64,000 nucleotides of DNA from Lysobacterales bacterium (GCA_016703225.1 JADJCM010000001.1:1798001-1862000), one strand, 5' to 3'; shown: positions 32,448 through 41,785, numbered from the stretch's first letter. Translations and numbers: made by a program. Notes: generated by a model not told the origin, from the letters alone.

Positions 32448-33447
32448 GCGGCCGCTCGCACTGCGGCTCGGCATCCTCGTCTTCGACGGCGTGATGATGT
32501 CGAGCATCGCGGCACCGAGCGACGCACTGCGCGTGGCCGACCAGCTCGCGCTGCTGCGTTTCGGTGCCGCCGCGCCGGCCTTTCGCACCGAGCTGATCCA
32601 CGCCCGCGGCGCGACGTCGGTGCGCACCTCGGGCGGCATGCAGTTGTCCGGCATCGTCGCGCCCGAGCGAGATCCGGACGTGCTGCTGTTGCCCGGCATC
32701 ATGCACGGCAGTGCCGCCGAGTTGCTGGCACAGTGCGCCACGCTGGATGTCGAGATCGCGCTGCTGCGTGCGATGCATGAGCGCGGCGTACGCCTCGCCG
32801 GCTGCTGCACCGGCAGTTTCCTGCTGGCCATGAGCGGTCTGCTCGACGGTCGCACCGCGACCACCTCGTGGTGGCTCGCGGCAGCGTTCCGGCAGGCGTT
32901 CCCGCTGGTCGAGCTGCAGGCCGACGCGCTCGTGGTCGAGTCCGGTTCGGTCACCACCGCCGGCGGCGCCACCGCCGTGCTCGACTTCGTCTTCCGCCAG
33001 ATCGCAAGCCGGGTCGATCCCGAGCTCGCGCAGCAGACGGCCAAGTTCTTGCTGGTCGATCCCGAGCGCCAGAGCCAGGCGCCGTACGTGTCCGCGGCAC
33101 TGATCGAGAAGCCGCGCTCCACGCTCGGCGAGAAGGTCGAGAAGTTCCTCGCACAGCAGATGCACCGCCCGCTCGGCGTCGCCGAAATCGCCGCGCAAGT
33201 CGGCACCAGCGAGCGCACCCTGCTGCGCCACTTCCAGACCCAGTACGGCGCCGGACCACTCGCCCACCTGCAACGCCTGCGCGTCGAACGCGCCAAGGCA
33301 CTACTCGAAACCAGCCGCCTGAGCCTCGACGAAATCGTCGAACGCTGCGGCTACTCCGACACCGCAAGCTTCCGCAAACTGTTCAAGCGCGAAACCCACC
33401 TCACCCCCGCCGACTACCGCCAACGCTTCTCCCTGCGCGCGCATTGA
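32440..33447 (+). CDS. GlxA-family AraC-type transcriptional regulator
   Basis: A protein of 335 residues. Residues ~10-190 are a DJ-1/PfpI (class I glutamine-amidotransferase-like) domain with the elbow segment LAGCCTGSFLLAMSGLLDGR. Residues ~225-330 are an AraC DNA-binding domain with two helix-turn-helices (VAEIAAQVGTSERTLLRHF and LDEIVERCGYSDTASFRKLFKRE). GlxA-type proteins are usually activators of small-molecule catabolism. The ligand and targets are not evident. It starts inside the end of the preceding small secreted protein gene. Confidence 0.9.
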   Translation: MVERPLALRLGILVFDGVMMSSIAAPSDALRVADQLALLRFGAAAPAFRTELIHARGATSVRTSGGMQLSGIVAPERDPDVLLLPGIMHGSAAELLAQCATLDVEIALLRAMHERGVRLAGCCTGSFLLAMSGLLDGRTATTSWWLAAAFRQAFPLVELQADALVVESGSVTTAGGATAVLDFVFRQIASRVDPELAQQTAKFLLVDPERQSQAPYVSAALIEKPRSTLGEKVEKFLAQQMHRPLGVAEIAAQVGTSERTLLRHFQTQYGAGPLAHLQRLRVERAKALLETSRLSLDEIVERCGYSDTASFRKLFKRETHLTPADYRQRFSLRAH

Positions 33448-33789
33448 TGCGTATCGCCAACCAACAGACCAGTGATCGCCAGCTCACTGGATCGGGTTCG
33501 CCAGCCAAACTGGCCATGACCGACCTCCAACGACCGGCAACGACCGGCAACGGCATGACCGGCAGGAATCGACCCATTTCGGACATTTATGTGCTCGGTT
33601 CCGGGATGTCTACGAAGTCCTGGGCGATTCATGGCAGGTGTCATGGCATGCTCCACGCGATATTCTCCGTGGCAATTCCTGAAGGTCTATCGGGTCAGAC
33701 GCACGTCGTCTTTCGGCATCTACTAGCAATCCGGGTTCGAGTCGCTAGTCTGCCTCTAGATAATTTCGACTAAGCCAAGAGCGGTGCAT
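33448..33789. other. 342-bp non-coding junction into accessory DNA
   Basis: No open frame with coding character is seen. Base composition drops from the GC-rich core level towards the AT-richer island. It contains a 10-bp tandem duplication (CGACCGGCAA at 33531-33540 and 33541-33550) and the boundary-like element at 33556-33587. The rest is AT-richer DNA that probably holds the promoter of the ATPase gene; I cannot place a convincing -35/-10 pair. Confidence 0.5.
33556..33587 (+). repeat. Left boundary-like element of the two-gene island
   Basis: TGACCGGCAGGAATCGACCC followed by ATTTCGGACATT. The reverse complement of 35314-35346 starts TGACTGGCAGAGATCGGCC and continues with CGGTCAGT, so the two share the pattern TGACyGGCAGrrATCGrCC...CGGwCA in inverted orientation. 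They bracket the two low-GC genes. Confidence 0.45.
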
Positions 33790-34869
33790 ATGCCAACGAC
33801 ATTGACGTTCTCTGAAGTTGAAATACAGCAGTTGTTTGGGCATGAGGCAGCGGAAAGCGAGGATATTGACCGACTGCGCGAGTACTACTTCAAGAACGAT
33901 ACTTACGAGCAGGTCACATCCGATCTTCCATTTCGCATTCTGGTGGCGCACAAGGGTGTCGGTAAGTCGGCCCTGTTCAAGGTAGCGATGGCAGAAGCGG
34001 AAGAGAATGGTCGCTTGGCGATATTGATTCGACCCGATGACATCGTCGGAATCGGCGGAGACCTTACCGACTTCATCCGTGCAGTTCGAGATTGGAAAGA
34101 TGGTCTCGTCGGCATCATTGCCGAGAAGATCCTCACGAGTTTCGGCGATGAAGCAAACGCGGTGTCGCGCACCAAATTGATCGGTGGGCAGTTGTTGAAC
34201 GCACTCGCAAATTACTTCGCAGAAAAGCAGGGCACGGTTCAGGGGATCAAGAAAAACGTTCTTCAACACTTTCTGTCGAAAAGGACAGTCAGCATCTACA
34301 TCGATGATCTTGACCGCGGTTGGCAAGGGCGCCCGCAGGACATTCATAGGATATCTGCCCTCTTGAATGCAGTTCGGGACATGGCGGCGGACAACCGCGG
34401 ACTTTCATTCAAGGTGTCTTTGCGATCGGATGTGTACTACTTGGTTCGGACCTCGGATGAGTCCACTGACAAGATTGAAGGATCTGTGATCTGGCATTCG
34501 TGGACCAATCACGAAATTTTTGCACTGCTTGTGAAGCGTATCCGCACATTCTTCGGCGAAACTGGAGATGAGCAGGTGCTGATTTCGCTCAAACAAACGC
34601 AGTTGGCTGAAACGCTTTCTCGCGTAATGGATGAGAGATTCAGCGGCGAGGGGAAGTGGCGAGACACACCGATGTATCGCGTGCTGATGTCCCTGATCCG
34701 CAAGCGACCTCGTGACCTCGTAAAACTTCTGACACTCTCCGCTCGCGAGACGCGCGCTCGTGGTGGGCAAAAGATATCTACAGCCGACATGAAGATGATT
34801 TTCGGCGAGTACTCGCAAGGTCGGATCAGGACACTGTCAATGAGTTTCGATCTGAACTTCCAGAGATAG
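33790..34869 (+). CDS. P-loop ATPase resembling the Sll1717 family
   Basis: A protein of 359 residues. The N-terminus has FGHEAAESEDIDRLREYYFKNDTYEQ, then a P-loop AHKGVGKSAL (residues 53-62, first Gly replaced by Ala) and a Walker B VSIYIDDLD (167-175). A KRPRDLVKLL segment lies near the C-terminus. Together these resemble the STAND-like Sll1717-type ATPases, which are uncharacterised and often sit with defence genes. GC content is near 50% by eye and codons are A/T-rich, unlike the neighbours. A GTG two codons upstream (33784) is an alternative start. The gene ends 17 bases before the next small gene, so the pair is probably an operon. Confidence 0.7.
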   Translation: MPTTLTFSEVEIQQLFGHEAAESEDIDRLREYYFKNDTYEQVTSDLPFRILVAHKGVGKSALFKVAMAEAEENGRLAILIRPDDIVGIGGDLTDFIRAVRDWKDGLVGIIAEKILTSFGDEANAVSRTKLIGGQLLNALANYFAEKQGTVQGIKKNVLQHFLSKRTVSIYIDDLDRGWQGRPQDIHRISALLNAVRDMAADNRGLSFKVSLRSDVYYLVRTSDESTDKIEGSVIWHSWTNHEIFALLVKRIRTFFGETGDEQVLISLKQTQLAETLSRVMDERFSGEGKWRDTPMYRVLMSLIRKRPRDLVKLLTLSARETRARGGQKISTADMKMIFGEYSQGRIRTLSMSFDLNFQR

Positions 34870-34886
34870 AGCGCCTGTTGGTGAAT

Positions 34887-35237
34887 ATGAAGCCGAACAA
34901 ACGCGAGCGAAGCGCAAAGTCCGGCTATCTGTACACTACCGATAATCTACTGGAGAAGATCCGAAGCATCTCTCAGATGGGTGCTTTCCAGTTTTCTAGC
35001 GGCAAGCGAGCTGATGAGAAGAGCCTGGCGGCTTTCATGTACAAGATCAACTTTCTAGTTGCGCGAAAAGACACGGAGGACGGCACGATTGTTCGGCGCT
35101 ACTTTGAAGAGAACCGCTATCTGTCGTTGAGCTTCGCTGATTTCGGTTTTAACTGGGAGGTCCATCCTGCGTATCGATGGGCGCTCCAGCCGGATAACTT
35201 GCAGGATATTTTCAACCAGCTGCAGCTGAGCGAGTAG
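34887..35237 (+). CDS. Small protein of unknown function, partner of the ATPase
   Basis: A protein of 116 residues from the ATG at 34887; in-frame TTG (34878) and GTG (34881) starts are also possible and none has a good ribosome site. It is soluble, with basic N-terminus (MKPNKRERSAKSGYLY) and aromatic-rich middle (YFEENRYLSLSFADFGFNWEVHPAYRWAL). There are no cysteines and no known motif. It shares the low GC of the ATPase gene and follows it by 17 bases. A dedicated partner or effector of the ATPase is my inference. Confidence 0.55.
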   Translation: MKPNKRERSAKSGYLYTTDNLLEKIRSISQMGAFQFSSGKRADEKSLAAFMYKINFLVARKDTEDGTIVRRYFEENRYLSLSFADFGFNWEVHPAYRWALQPDNLQDIFNQLQLSE

Positions 35238-35313
35238 ACCTTCCTCGGTTAATCGTTATGAACCACTCAGCCTTTCCCCGGCCTGCAATGCCGTTTCTGG
35301 CAGACGGATTGCT

Positions 35314-35346
35314 GACTGACCGCTCCTGGCCGATCTCTGCCAGTCA
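35314..35346 (-). repeat. Right boundary-like element of the two-gene island
   Basis: On the minus strand it reads TGACTGGCAGAGATCGGCC and then AGGAGCGGTCAGTC. It matches the left element at 33556 in about two-thirds of positions, in inverted orientation. It lies 77 bp after the small gene and 44 bp before the IS1634-like element. Confidence 0.45.
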
Positions 35347-35389
35347 GCCCGTTGTCGATCGTGGGCCGTCGGTTTGCCAACCGGGGTCA

Positions 35390-37283
35390 CCCAAGTTCCG
35401 CAGTTGGACCCAAAAATTTCGCCCTTGCTCGGCGGTGAGGGTCAATAGAGTCAACGACTTGGCGCGATTTTGGGAGGGTTTTCGGAAGGGTCGTGTTGTG
35501 TCACGTCGGAGCGCGATAGTGGCTTACGAAGCGGTTCTGACTGTGTTAGGGTTGGCACATGTACACGCGCATCACTCGCTCCGGTGGCCGCAGTTATCTG
35601 CAGATCGTCGAAGGCTTCCGCTCGGAAGCTGGAGTGCGGCAGCGCGTGGTCGCGAATCTGGGTCGCCTCGATCAGTTGTCGGACAAGAAGCTGGATCCCT
35701 TGATCCACGGCTTGCAGCGCGCGCTGGGCCGTGTGCCGAGTTCGGCGCCGGTGCCGGAGTACGACACGGCGCTGGCGTTCGGTGATGTCTATGCGTTGAA
35801 CGCGCTGTGGTCGGAGCTTGGGTTCGGCGAGGCGATCACGCGCGCGTTGCGCTCATCGCGCCGAGCCTTCGATGCCGAGGCGATGGTGCGTGCGATGGTG
35901 TTCAACCGCTTGTGCGCGCCGGACTCGAAGCTGGGTTGCCTGGAATGGCTTGAGACCGTCTCGATTCCCGGCATGCCCGAGGACATCACCCACGATCAGC
36001 TACTGCGCACGATGGATGCACTGATGGATCGGGCGGAGGCCGTCGAAGCGCGCGTTGCGGCGCAGTTGCGGCCGATGCTCGACCAACAGCTGTCGGTGGT
36101 GTTCTACGACCTGACCACGATCCGCATTCACGGTGAGGCGAGGTCGCAAACGATCTCCGCGCGTTCGGCATGAACAAGAAACTGGCGGCATCGAGCGCCA
36201 GTTCGTGCTCGGCGTGGTGCAGTCGGCCGAAGGTCTGCCGCTGATGCATACCGTGCACGCCGGCAACGTGTCGGAGACCAAGACGCTGAAGGCGATGCTG
36301 GACTCGGTGCTCAAGCGCCTCGATGTCGAGCGCGTGATCATCGTTGCCGACCGCGGCCTGCTGAGCTTGGACAACGTTGCCGAACTGGCCGCCGTTGCCA
36401 ACACCACGCAGCGCAAGTTGCAGTTCATCCTGGCGGTGCCGGCGCGGCGCTATCGCGAACTCGGCGGGACGCTGGATGCCCTCGCGTTCGATCGCGACCA
36501 CGCCAGTCTGGCCGAAGGCGAGTTCGCGGATCATCGCCTGGTGGTCGCGCACGATCCGGCGCGCGCGGCCGAGCAATCGGCGAAGCGCCGCGCGCGGATC
36601 GACGAGATCGAGGCGTTCGCCGAAAAACTGGTGAGCAAGCTCGATGCGCAGGATCAGGGCAAGACCGCGCGCGGCCGCAAAGCCAGCGATCGCGGCGCCT
36701 ACACGCGTTTCCAGCAGGCGGTCGCGGACGCCGAACTGACGCGCTACATCAAGGCCGACTATCAGGCCGATTGCTTCAGCTACGGCGTCGACGAACACGC
36801 GATCAGCGACGCCGAACGATTCGACGGCAAGCTCGTGCTGCTGACCAACGTCAGCGACTTCAGCGCCGAACAAGTCGTCAGCCGCTACAAGAGTCTCGCC
36901 GACATCGAGCGCGGCTTCCGCGTGCTCAAAGAGCGACCTCGACATCGCACCGGTCTTCCACCGACTGCCAGATCGCATCCGCGCGCACGCGTTGATCTGC
37001 TTCCTCGCGCTCGTCCTCTACCGCGTCATGCGCATGCGCCTGAAGGCGAACGGCAACACCAACAGCCCGAAGACCACTCTCGAACTCCTGCGCCGTCTGC
37101 AAACGCATCGCGTGCGCATCGGCAAACAGAGCCTCACCGGCATCGGCACGACCACACCCCAGCAACTCGAACTGTTCGCCGCCCTCGGCATCAAGAAACC
37201 TTCCTGACGCCCATGTTGTGTCATTTTTGCCTGTCTCACCACAGGCAAATCAAGGACTTACGCGATTAGCTGCGGAACTTGGG
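35390..37283 (+). mobile_element. IS1634-like insertion sequence, about 1.9 kb, with 6-bp target duplication
   Basis: Perfect 14-bp inverted repeats CCCAAGTTCCGCAG (35390-35403) and CTGCGGAACTTGGG (37270-37283). GGGTCA is duplicated directly outside both ends (35384-35389 and 37284-37289), in line with the 5-6-bp duplications of the IS1634 group. The transposase inside is frame-shifted three times, so this copy is likely dead unless another copy acts on it in trans. Confidence 0.85.
35559..37207 (+). pseudogene. IS1634-type transposase with three frameshifts
   Basis: The N-terminal part (MYTRITRSGGRSYLQIVEGF to VVFYDLTTIRIHGEA) is in frame with the ATG at 35559. Near 36140 one base is missing, and near 36174 (AACAAGAAACTGG, expected NKETGGIE) another, after which the core continues in a third frame (ERQFVLGVVQSAEGLPLMHTVHAGN, VIIVADRGLLS, YKSLADIERGFRVLK). 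Near 36930 an extra base shifts the end (DIAPVFHRLPDRIRAHALICFLAL) to the stop at 37207. Repairing the three sites would give a continuous IS4/IS1634-like DDE transposase of about 550 residues. Confidence 0.85.
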
Positions 37284-37377
37284 GGGTCAGGTTCGCTGGC
37301 GGAGCCGGTCGGTTGGCGTGGCGGAGGGGGTCGGGTCGTTGGCGGTTTGGCGTTGAGTTGCGCGCGTTCTGGCTTTG

Positions 37378-39402
37378 CTACCAGATTTGCACGCGCGTCG
37401 TTTCGGGGCGGACCATGGCGCTGTGGTCGGGGCAGTCGAAGGCTTCGCGGAAGCTGGAGAGGTTCGATAGTGGGCCGTTGACGCGGAACTTGCCGGGGGC
37501 GTGGGGACCGACGTTGACTTGGAGTTTCAGCGCGGCGTCGGTGTAGTTGCGGCGCCAGATCTGCGCCCAGCCGTGAAAGAAGCGCTGCTGCGGCGTGAGG
37601 CCGTCGATCTTCGGCTGCGGCTGTTCCTTGAGCGCCAGTTCGAGCGCGCCGTGGGCCATGGTCAGGCCGCCGAGGTCGCCGATGTTTTCGCCGAGCGCGA
37701 CGCGGCCGTTGAGCTTGAACCCGGGCAGCGCCTCGAATTCCGCTGCCTGGGTCACCAGACGGTCAGCGCGCGCCTCGAACTCCTTGCGATCATCGGGCGT
37801 CCACCACAGGTTCAGGCGACCCTGCGCGTCGAAGCGCGAACCGGAGTCGTCGAACCCATGCAGCAGTTCGTGGCCGATCACGCCGCCGATGGCGCCGTAG
37901 TTGAGCGCGTCGTCGGCGGCCAGGTCGAAGAACGGCGGCTGCAGGATGCCGGCCGGGAACACGATCTCGTTCCACACCGCGTTGTAGTAGGCGTTCACCT
38001 GCTGCGGCGGCATGTTCCATTCGCGGCGGTCGATCGGCGCGCCGACTTTGGCGAAACTCAGCCGGGCGAGATGCGCCTGCAAGGTGCGCACATTGGCGAA
38101 GTGGGCGTCACGCGCGAGCTGCACGCCGGTGTAGTCCTTCCACTTTTCGGTGTGGCCGATCTTGGCGGTGAAGGTCGACCACTTCTCGATCGCCTGCGCG
38201 CGCGTGGCTTCGCCCATCCACGGCAGCTGCTTGAGACGTGCCAGCAGCGCGGTGCGCAGGTGCTCGATCAGCGTTTGCATGCGCGCCTTCGCCGCCGGCG
38301 GAAAATGTTCCGCGACGAACAACTGGCCGAGTGGGTCACCGAGCAGGTAGTTCATCTGCTCGACGGTGCGTTCGTCGCGCGGCTTGAGCTCTTTCTGCCC
38401 GCGCAGGACGGTGCCGGTGAAGGCGAAATCGGCGTCGACGAAGCGCTTGGACAGATGCGCCGCGGTGCCGTTGAGCAGGTGCCAGCGCAGGTAGGCCTGC
38501 AGATCGCGGATCGGCGCCTCGGCCAGCTCGCGCTGCATCGCGGCGAAGAACTTCGGGTGCGACAGCGAGAAGTCCCCGGGCTTGCGTACGCCGAGGTCGG
38601 TGAAGAATGCAGTCCAGTCGAAGGTCGGCGTCACCGCGTTGGCCGCGGCCAGGGAAACGACGTTGTAGCTCTTGTTCGGATCGCGCAGTTCCTCGCGCGG
38701 CAGTGCTGCTTCGGCCAGGCGCGCTTCCAGCGCGAGCACGGCATCGGCCTGCTTGCGCGCCTTGCGCGCACGCACGCCGGCGAGTTCCAGCATGCGCGCG
38801 ATGTGCGCGTGGTACTGCGCGCGCAACTGGGTCGACTCGGTGTCGGTGCGTGTGTAGTAGTCGCGGTTCGGCAGGCCGAGCCCGCCCTGGGTCGCGTAGG
38901 CGATGACGCGGGTGTTGTCCTTCAGATCCTGACGCACGTTCAGGCCGAACAGCACCGGTGTGCCGCGCGCATGCCAAGCGCGCACCAGCGCGGCCACGTC
39001 GTCGCGGCGGCGGATGCGGTCGATGGCCTTGAGGTCGACGGCGATCGGCTGCGCGTCCAGTCGTTCGAGGCGGGCCTCATCCAGTGCGGCGGCGTAGAAC
39101 GCGCCGACCAGGCCTTGCGGCGCATCTGCGGCAATGTCGGTCTGCGCCATCGCGGAGGTTGCGATCGCGCGCAGCTTGGCGTTGTTGCGGTCGTCGAGTT
39201 CGTTGAAGCTGCCCCAGCTCGAATAGGCGGCCGGCACCGGATTGCGCGCGAGCCAGGCGCCGTTGGCGTGCTGGTAGAAGTCGCTGCAGGCTGCGGTGGC
39301 GGGGTCGAGGTTGTGCGGATCGAGGCCGCTGGCATTGGACTGGGCCAGGGTCGGGCCGATGGCCAGCGCCGCCGCAGCGGCGAGCAGGAAACGAGCGGTC
39401 AT
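37378..39402 (-). CDS. M13-family (neprilysin/PepO-like) metalloendopeptidase
   Basis: A protein of 674 residues with a Sec signal peptide (residues ~1-20, ending TLAQS). The N-terminal domain contains CSDFYQHANGAWL. The catalytic domain has NAYYNAVWNEIVFPAGILQPPFFD, the zinc motif HELLH near residue 510 (GGVIGHELLHGFDD), the third ligand in GENIGDLGGL and the C-terminal VQIW typical of M13 enzymes. It cleaves peptides in the periplasm or outside the cell. It is transcribed alone, 95 bp beyond the right end of the IS1634-like element. Confidence 0.95.
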   Translation of the reverse strand: MTARFLLAAAAALAIGPTLAQSNASGLDPHNLDPATAACSDFYQHANGAWLARNPVPAAYSSWGSFNELDDRNNAKLRAIATSAMAQTDIAADAPQGLVGAFYAAALDEARLERLDAQPIAVDLKAIDRIRRRDDVAALVRAWHARGTPVLFGLNVRQDLKDNTRVIAYATQGGLGLPNRDYYTRTDTESTQLRAQYHAHIARMLELAGVRARKARKQADAVLALEARLAEAALPREELRDPNKSYNVVSLAAANAVTPTFDWTAFFTDLGVRKPGDFSLSHPKFFAAMQRELAEAPIRDLQAYLRWHLLNGTAAHLSKRFVDADFAFTGTVLRGQKELKPRDERTVEQMNYLLGDPLGQLFVAEHFPPAAKARMQTLIEHLRTALLARLKQLPWMGEATRAQAIEKWSTFTAKIGHTEKWKDYTGVQLARDAHFANVRTLQAHLARLSFAKVGAPIDRREWNMPPQQVNAYYNAVWNEIVFPAGILQPPFFDLAADDALNYGAIGGVIGHELLHGFDDSGSRFDAQGRLNLWWTPDDRKEFEARADRLVTQAAEFEALPGFKLNGRVALGENIGDLGGLTMAHGALELALKEQPQPKIDGLTPQQRFFHGWAQIWRRNYTDAALKLQVNVGPHAPGKFRVNGPLSNLSSFREAFDCPDHSAMVRPETTRVQIW

Positions 39403-39483
39403 GAAGCACTCCAGCGAAGACGAGGGACGATGGTAGGGGCCGCCGTGCCGTGATCGCAGCGTGGCGGGACGAGCCGTCGTCGA

Positions 39484-40380
39484 TCAGGGATGTTCCGCCT
39501 CGGCGTGCTCGTGCTCGTGGCGGATCAGGTACACGCCACTGGCGACGATGATCGCCGCGCCGATCAGCACGAAGCGGTCGGGCAGGGTCTGCCACAGCAG
39601 CCAGTCGAGCGCGACGCCCCAGCCGAGCGCGGTGTATTCGAAGGGTGCGATCGCCGAAGCCTCGCCGAGTTTGAAGGCGATGGTGATGGCGTACTGCGCC
39701 AGCGCGCCGGAAACGCCGATCACCGCGATCGCCGGCCAGTGCGTCGTCGCGATCGGTCGCCATTCCGGCAACGCCAGCAGGCCAGCGCCGAGGCCGACCA
39801 TCACCGTCATCCACAGCACCATGCTCTGCGTGCTGTCGCTCCGGCCAAGCGTGCGCACGGTGATCGCCGACAGCGCATAACCGAACGCCGAGGCGAGCGC
39901 GGCGATGCTGCCAAGCCCAAGCCAGCCGGAGCCGCTCGGACGCATCGCGACGATCACGCCGACCAGACCCACCAGGATCGCCGCCCAGCGCGCGGCGCCG
40001 ACCTTTTCGCCGAGCAGTGGTGCCGACAGCGCGGTGATCAGCAGCGGCGCGATGAAGAACAGCGTGTACGCGTCGGCCAGAGGCAGCCGCTTCAGCGCGT
40101 AGGCGAAAGTCGCCAGCATGAAGATCGACAAGGCGCCGCGCAGCAGGTGCAGCGACCAGCGAATGCGCACCAGCGACACCGGTGCCACGGTGGCCACCGC
40201 CCACAGCAACACCAAGGGCGCCGAGGCCAGCCCGCGCAAGGCCGCAATCTGCAGCGGCGGGTAGTGCGGCGCCAGCCACTTCATGCCGGCGTCCATCACC
40301 GAGAACAGACCCACCGCCGCGATCATCGCGGCGATGGCACGGCGGTACTCGCTTGCGGGTGCGGCGGTCGATACGGGCAT
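39484..40380 (-). CDS. EamA/DMT-family permease
   Basis: A protein of 298 residues with ten predicted membrane helices in two EamA repeats of five. The repeats start around FSVMDAGMKWLAPHYPPLQIAALR and LGSIAALASAFGYALSAITVR; other blocks are LPLADAYTLFFIAPLLITAL and AIAPFEYTALGWGVALDWLLW. The C-terminus is His/Glu-rich (RHEHEHAEAEH), possibly cytoplasmic and metal-binding. DMT transporters export or import small metabolites; the substrate is not predictable. Confidence 0.88.
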   Translation of the reverse strand: MPVSTAAPASEYRRAIAAMIAAVGLFSVMDAGMKWLAPHYPPLQIAALRGLASAPLVLLWAVATVAPVSLVRIRWSLHLLRGALSIFMLATFAYALKRLPLADAYTLFFIAPLLITALSAPLLGEKVGAARWAAILVGLVGVIVAMRPSGSGWLGLGSIAALASAFGYALSAITVRTLGRSDSTQSMVLWMTVMVGLGAGLLALPEWRPIATTHWPAIAVIGVSGALAQYAITIAFKLGEASAIAPFEYTALGWGVALDWLLWQTLPDRFVLIGAAIIVASGVYLIRHEHEHAEAEHP

Positions 40381-40406
40381 TGCCCAGTCTAGCCGCTTGC
40401 GTCGTT

Positions 40407-41318
40407 TCAGCTGCCGCTGCGCACCAGCAGCGACTTGGCGATGCCGCCATGGACATGGGCGATGCCGCGCGCCAGGTGCAGCATCGAGAACAGCAGCACG
40501 ATGCCGGCGACGAACAGCAGCGGCAGCCCCAACTCCGGCGGCAACAACCACATTTCGAGGCCGATGTCGCCGTCCATGTGCACCCAGCGCGTGCCGCGGA
40601 ACAGGTACAGCACCGGCGCGGCGATGAAGCTCAAGGCGACCGAGAAGCCGGTGACGGCGACGGTGAAGTAGCCGATGCCAAGCGGCAGCATCAGCAGCTG
40701 GTACAGGATCGTCGACCAGGTGCGCCCGTCGGTGAGCATCTCCTTGATGCGCTCCATCCAACTCACGCTGCGGTCGGAATACAGCGGCCGGCGCGGCATG
40801 CGCGTGCCGAGCATGGTCTCGACGATGCGTCCCTCGACCAGCGACAGCACCCGCGTCAGCCCGAGGAACAGCAGGAAGAACGGGATGCCGATGATCAGCA
40901 CGGCGAAGCCGGCGCTGAGGCTGAGGCCGGTGACGACGAAGGTGAAGTAGAAGATGCCGGTGGCCATCGACAGCAGCATGTAGAACACCGCGCCATAGGC
41001 GCGCGGGTCGGCGGCGACACCGAAGAAGCGGCCGAGCAGCGAAGTCCGCGGCTCGCGTTTCGGCGGCTCGATCGCGCGGCGCACCTTGTACTCGGTGTCG
41101 CGATAGATCGCGGCCACCTCGTCCGGGGCGCCGTAGCTGCCGGCGACCGCGGCGATCACCTCGGCCTCGGACTTGCCCGACTGTTCGGCCAGTTCCGAGC
41201 GCAGAAATTCCTCGGCGTCATAGAGCGCGTCTTGCAGCAGCGCCGGGTCGGCGCCGGCGAGCGCCGCACGCAGTGCCTCGAGGTAGGCATCGATCGTGGT
41301 GGGCAGGGGGGTGTTCAT
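40407..41318 (-). CDS. HAAS/DUF1700-type membrane sensor protein
   Basis: A protein of 303 residues. Residues ~1-75 form a helical HAAS-like domain (TIDAYLEALRAALAGADPALLQDALYDAEEFL). Two pairs of membrane helices follow in a repeated 'sensor' module (FYMLLSMATGIFYFTFVVTGLSLSAGFAVLIIGIPFF and ILYQLLMLPLGIGYFTVAVTGFSVALSFI), and a final helix pair near the end. Its ATG overlaps the stop of the PadR regulator gene by ATGA. Such PadR-HAAS pairs are thought to be one signalling unit in which the membrane protein influences the regulator. Confidence 0.82.
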   Translation of the reverse strand: MNTPLPTTIDAYLEALRAALAGADPALLQDALYDAEEFLRSELAEQSGKSEAEVIAAVAGSYGAPDEVAAIYRDTEYKVRRAIEPPKREPRTSLLGRFFGVAADPRAYGAVFYMLLSMATGIFYFTFVVTGLSLSAGFAVLIIGIPFFLLFLGLTRVLSLVEGRIVETMLGTRMPRRPLYSDRSVSWMERIKEMLTDGRTWSTILYQLLMLPLGIGYFTVAVTGFSVALSFIAAPVLYLFRGTRWVHMDGDIGLEMWLLPPELGLPLLFVAGIVLLFSMLHLARGIAHVHGGIAKSLLVRSGS

Positions 41319-41680
41319 GCTCGCTTCTCCGCAAGGGTCTGATCAACGAAATCGCGCGTGCTGCCCCAGGACTCGGCCCAGTCACGCTGTACTTCCCGGC
41401 CGAGCCGGGTGATGCGGTAGTAGCGCCGCGGCGGTCCCGAGACCGAGGGCTCAACCTCGCTCTCGGCGAGGCCGTTGGCTTCGAGATTGCGCAGCACCGG
41501 ATACAGCGCGCTCTGCTTGCCGGCGATCACGCTCTCGCCCGAGCCTTCAAGCTGTTTCGCGATCTGGTAGCCGTACATCGGGCTGCGCGCGCGTGCCAGC
41601 ACCGTCAGCAGCACCAGCGACACGGTGCCGGCGGCGAGTTCTTTCTGGAACTTCTTCAGGAACACTTCGGTATCAGTCAT
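41315..41680 (-). CDS. PadR-family transcriptional regulator
   Basis: A protein of 121 residues. The winged-helix PadR domain shows LLTVLARARSPMYGYQIAKQLE and SALYPVLRNLEANGLAESEVEPSVSGPPRRYYRITRLGREV. GGAG nine bases before the ATG supports the start. The gene is translationally coupled to the membrane sensor gene downstream. PadR proteins of this kind usually repress their own operon. Confidence 0.9.
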   Translation of the reverse strand: MTDTEVFLKKFQKELAAGTVSLVLLTVLARARSPMYGYQIAKQLEGSGESVIAGKQSALYPVLRNLEANGLAESEVEPSVSGPPRRYYRITRLGREVQRDWAESWGSTRDFVDQTLAEKRA

Positions 41681-41761
41681 GGCGTCATACTCCAGTGATC
41701 GCAGTATAGCGATGTTCGACATACTGACAGCATGACTGATGACACGGATCGCGGAAACGAC

Positions 41762-41785
41762 AACGCCCCGCCGGAGCGGGGCGTT
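41762..41785. terminator. Hairpin between padR and hipB
   Basis: AACGCCCCG and CGGGGCGTT form a perfect 9-bp stem around CCGGAG. It lies in the divergent intergenic region upstream of both genes. It has no U run, so it may be an insulating terminator or a structured element. Confidence 0.45.
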
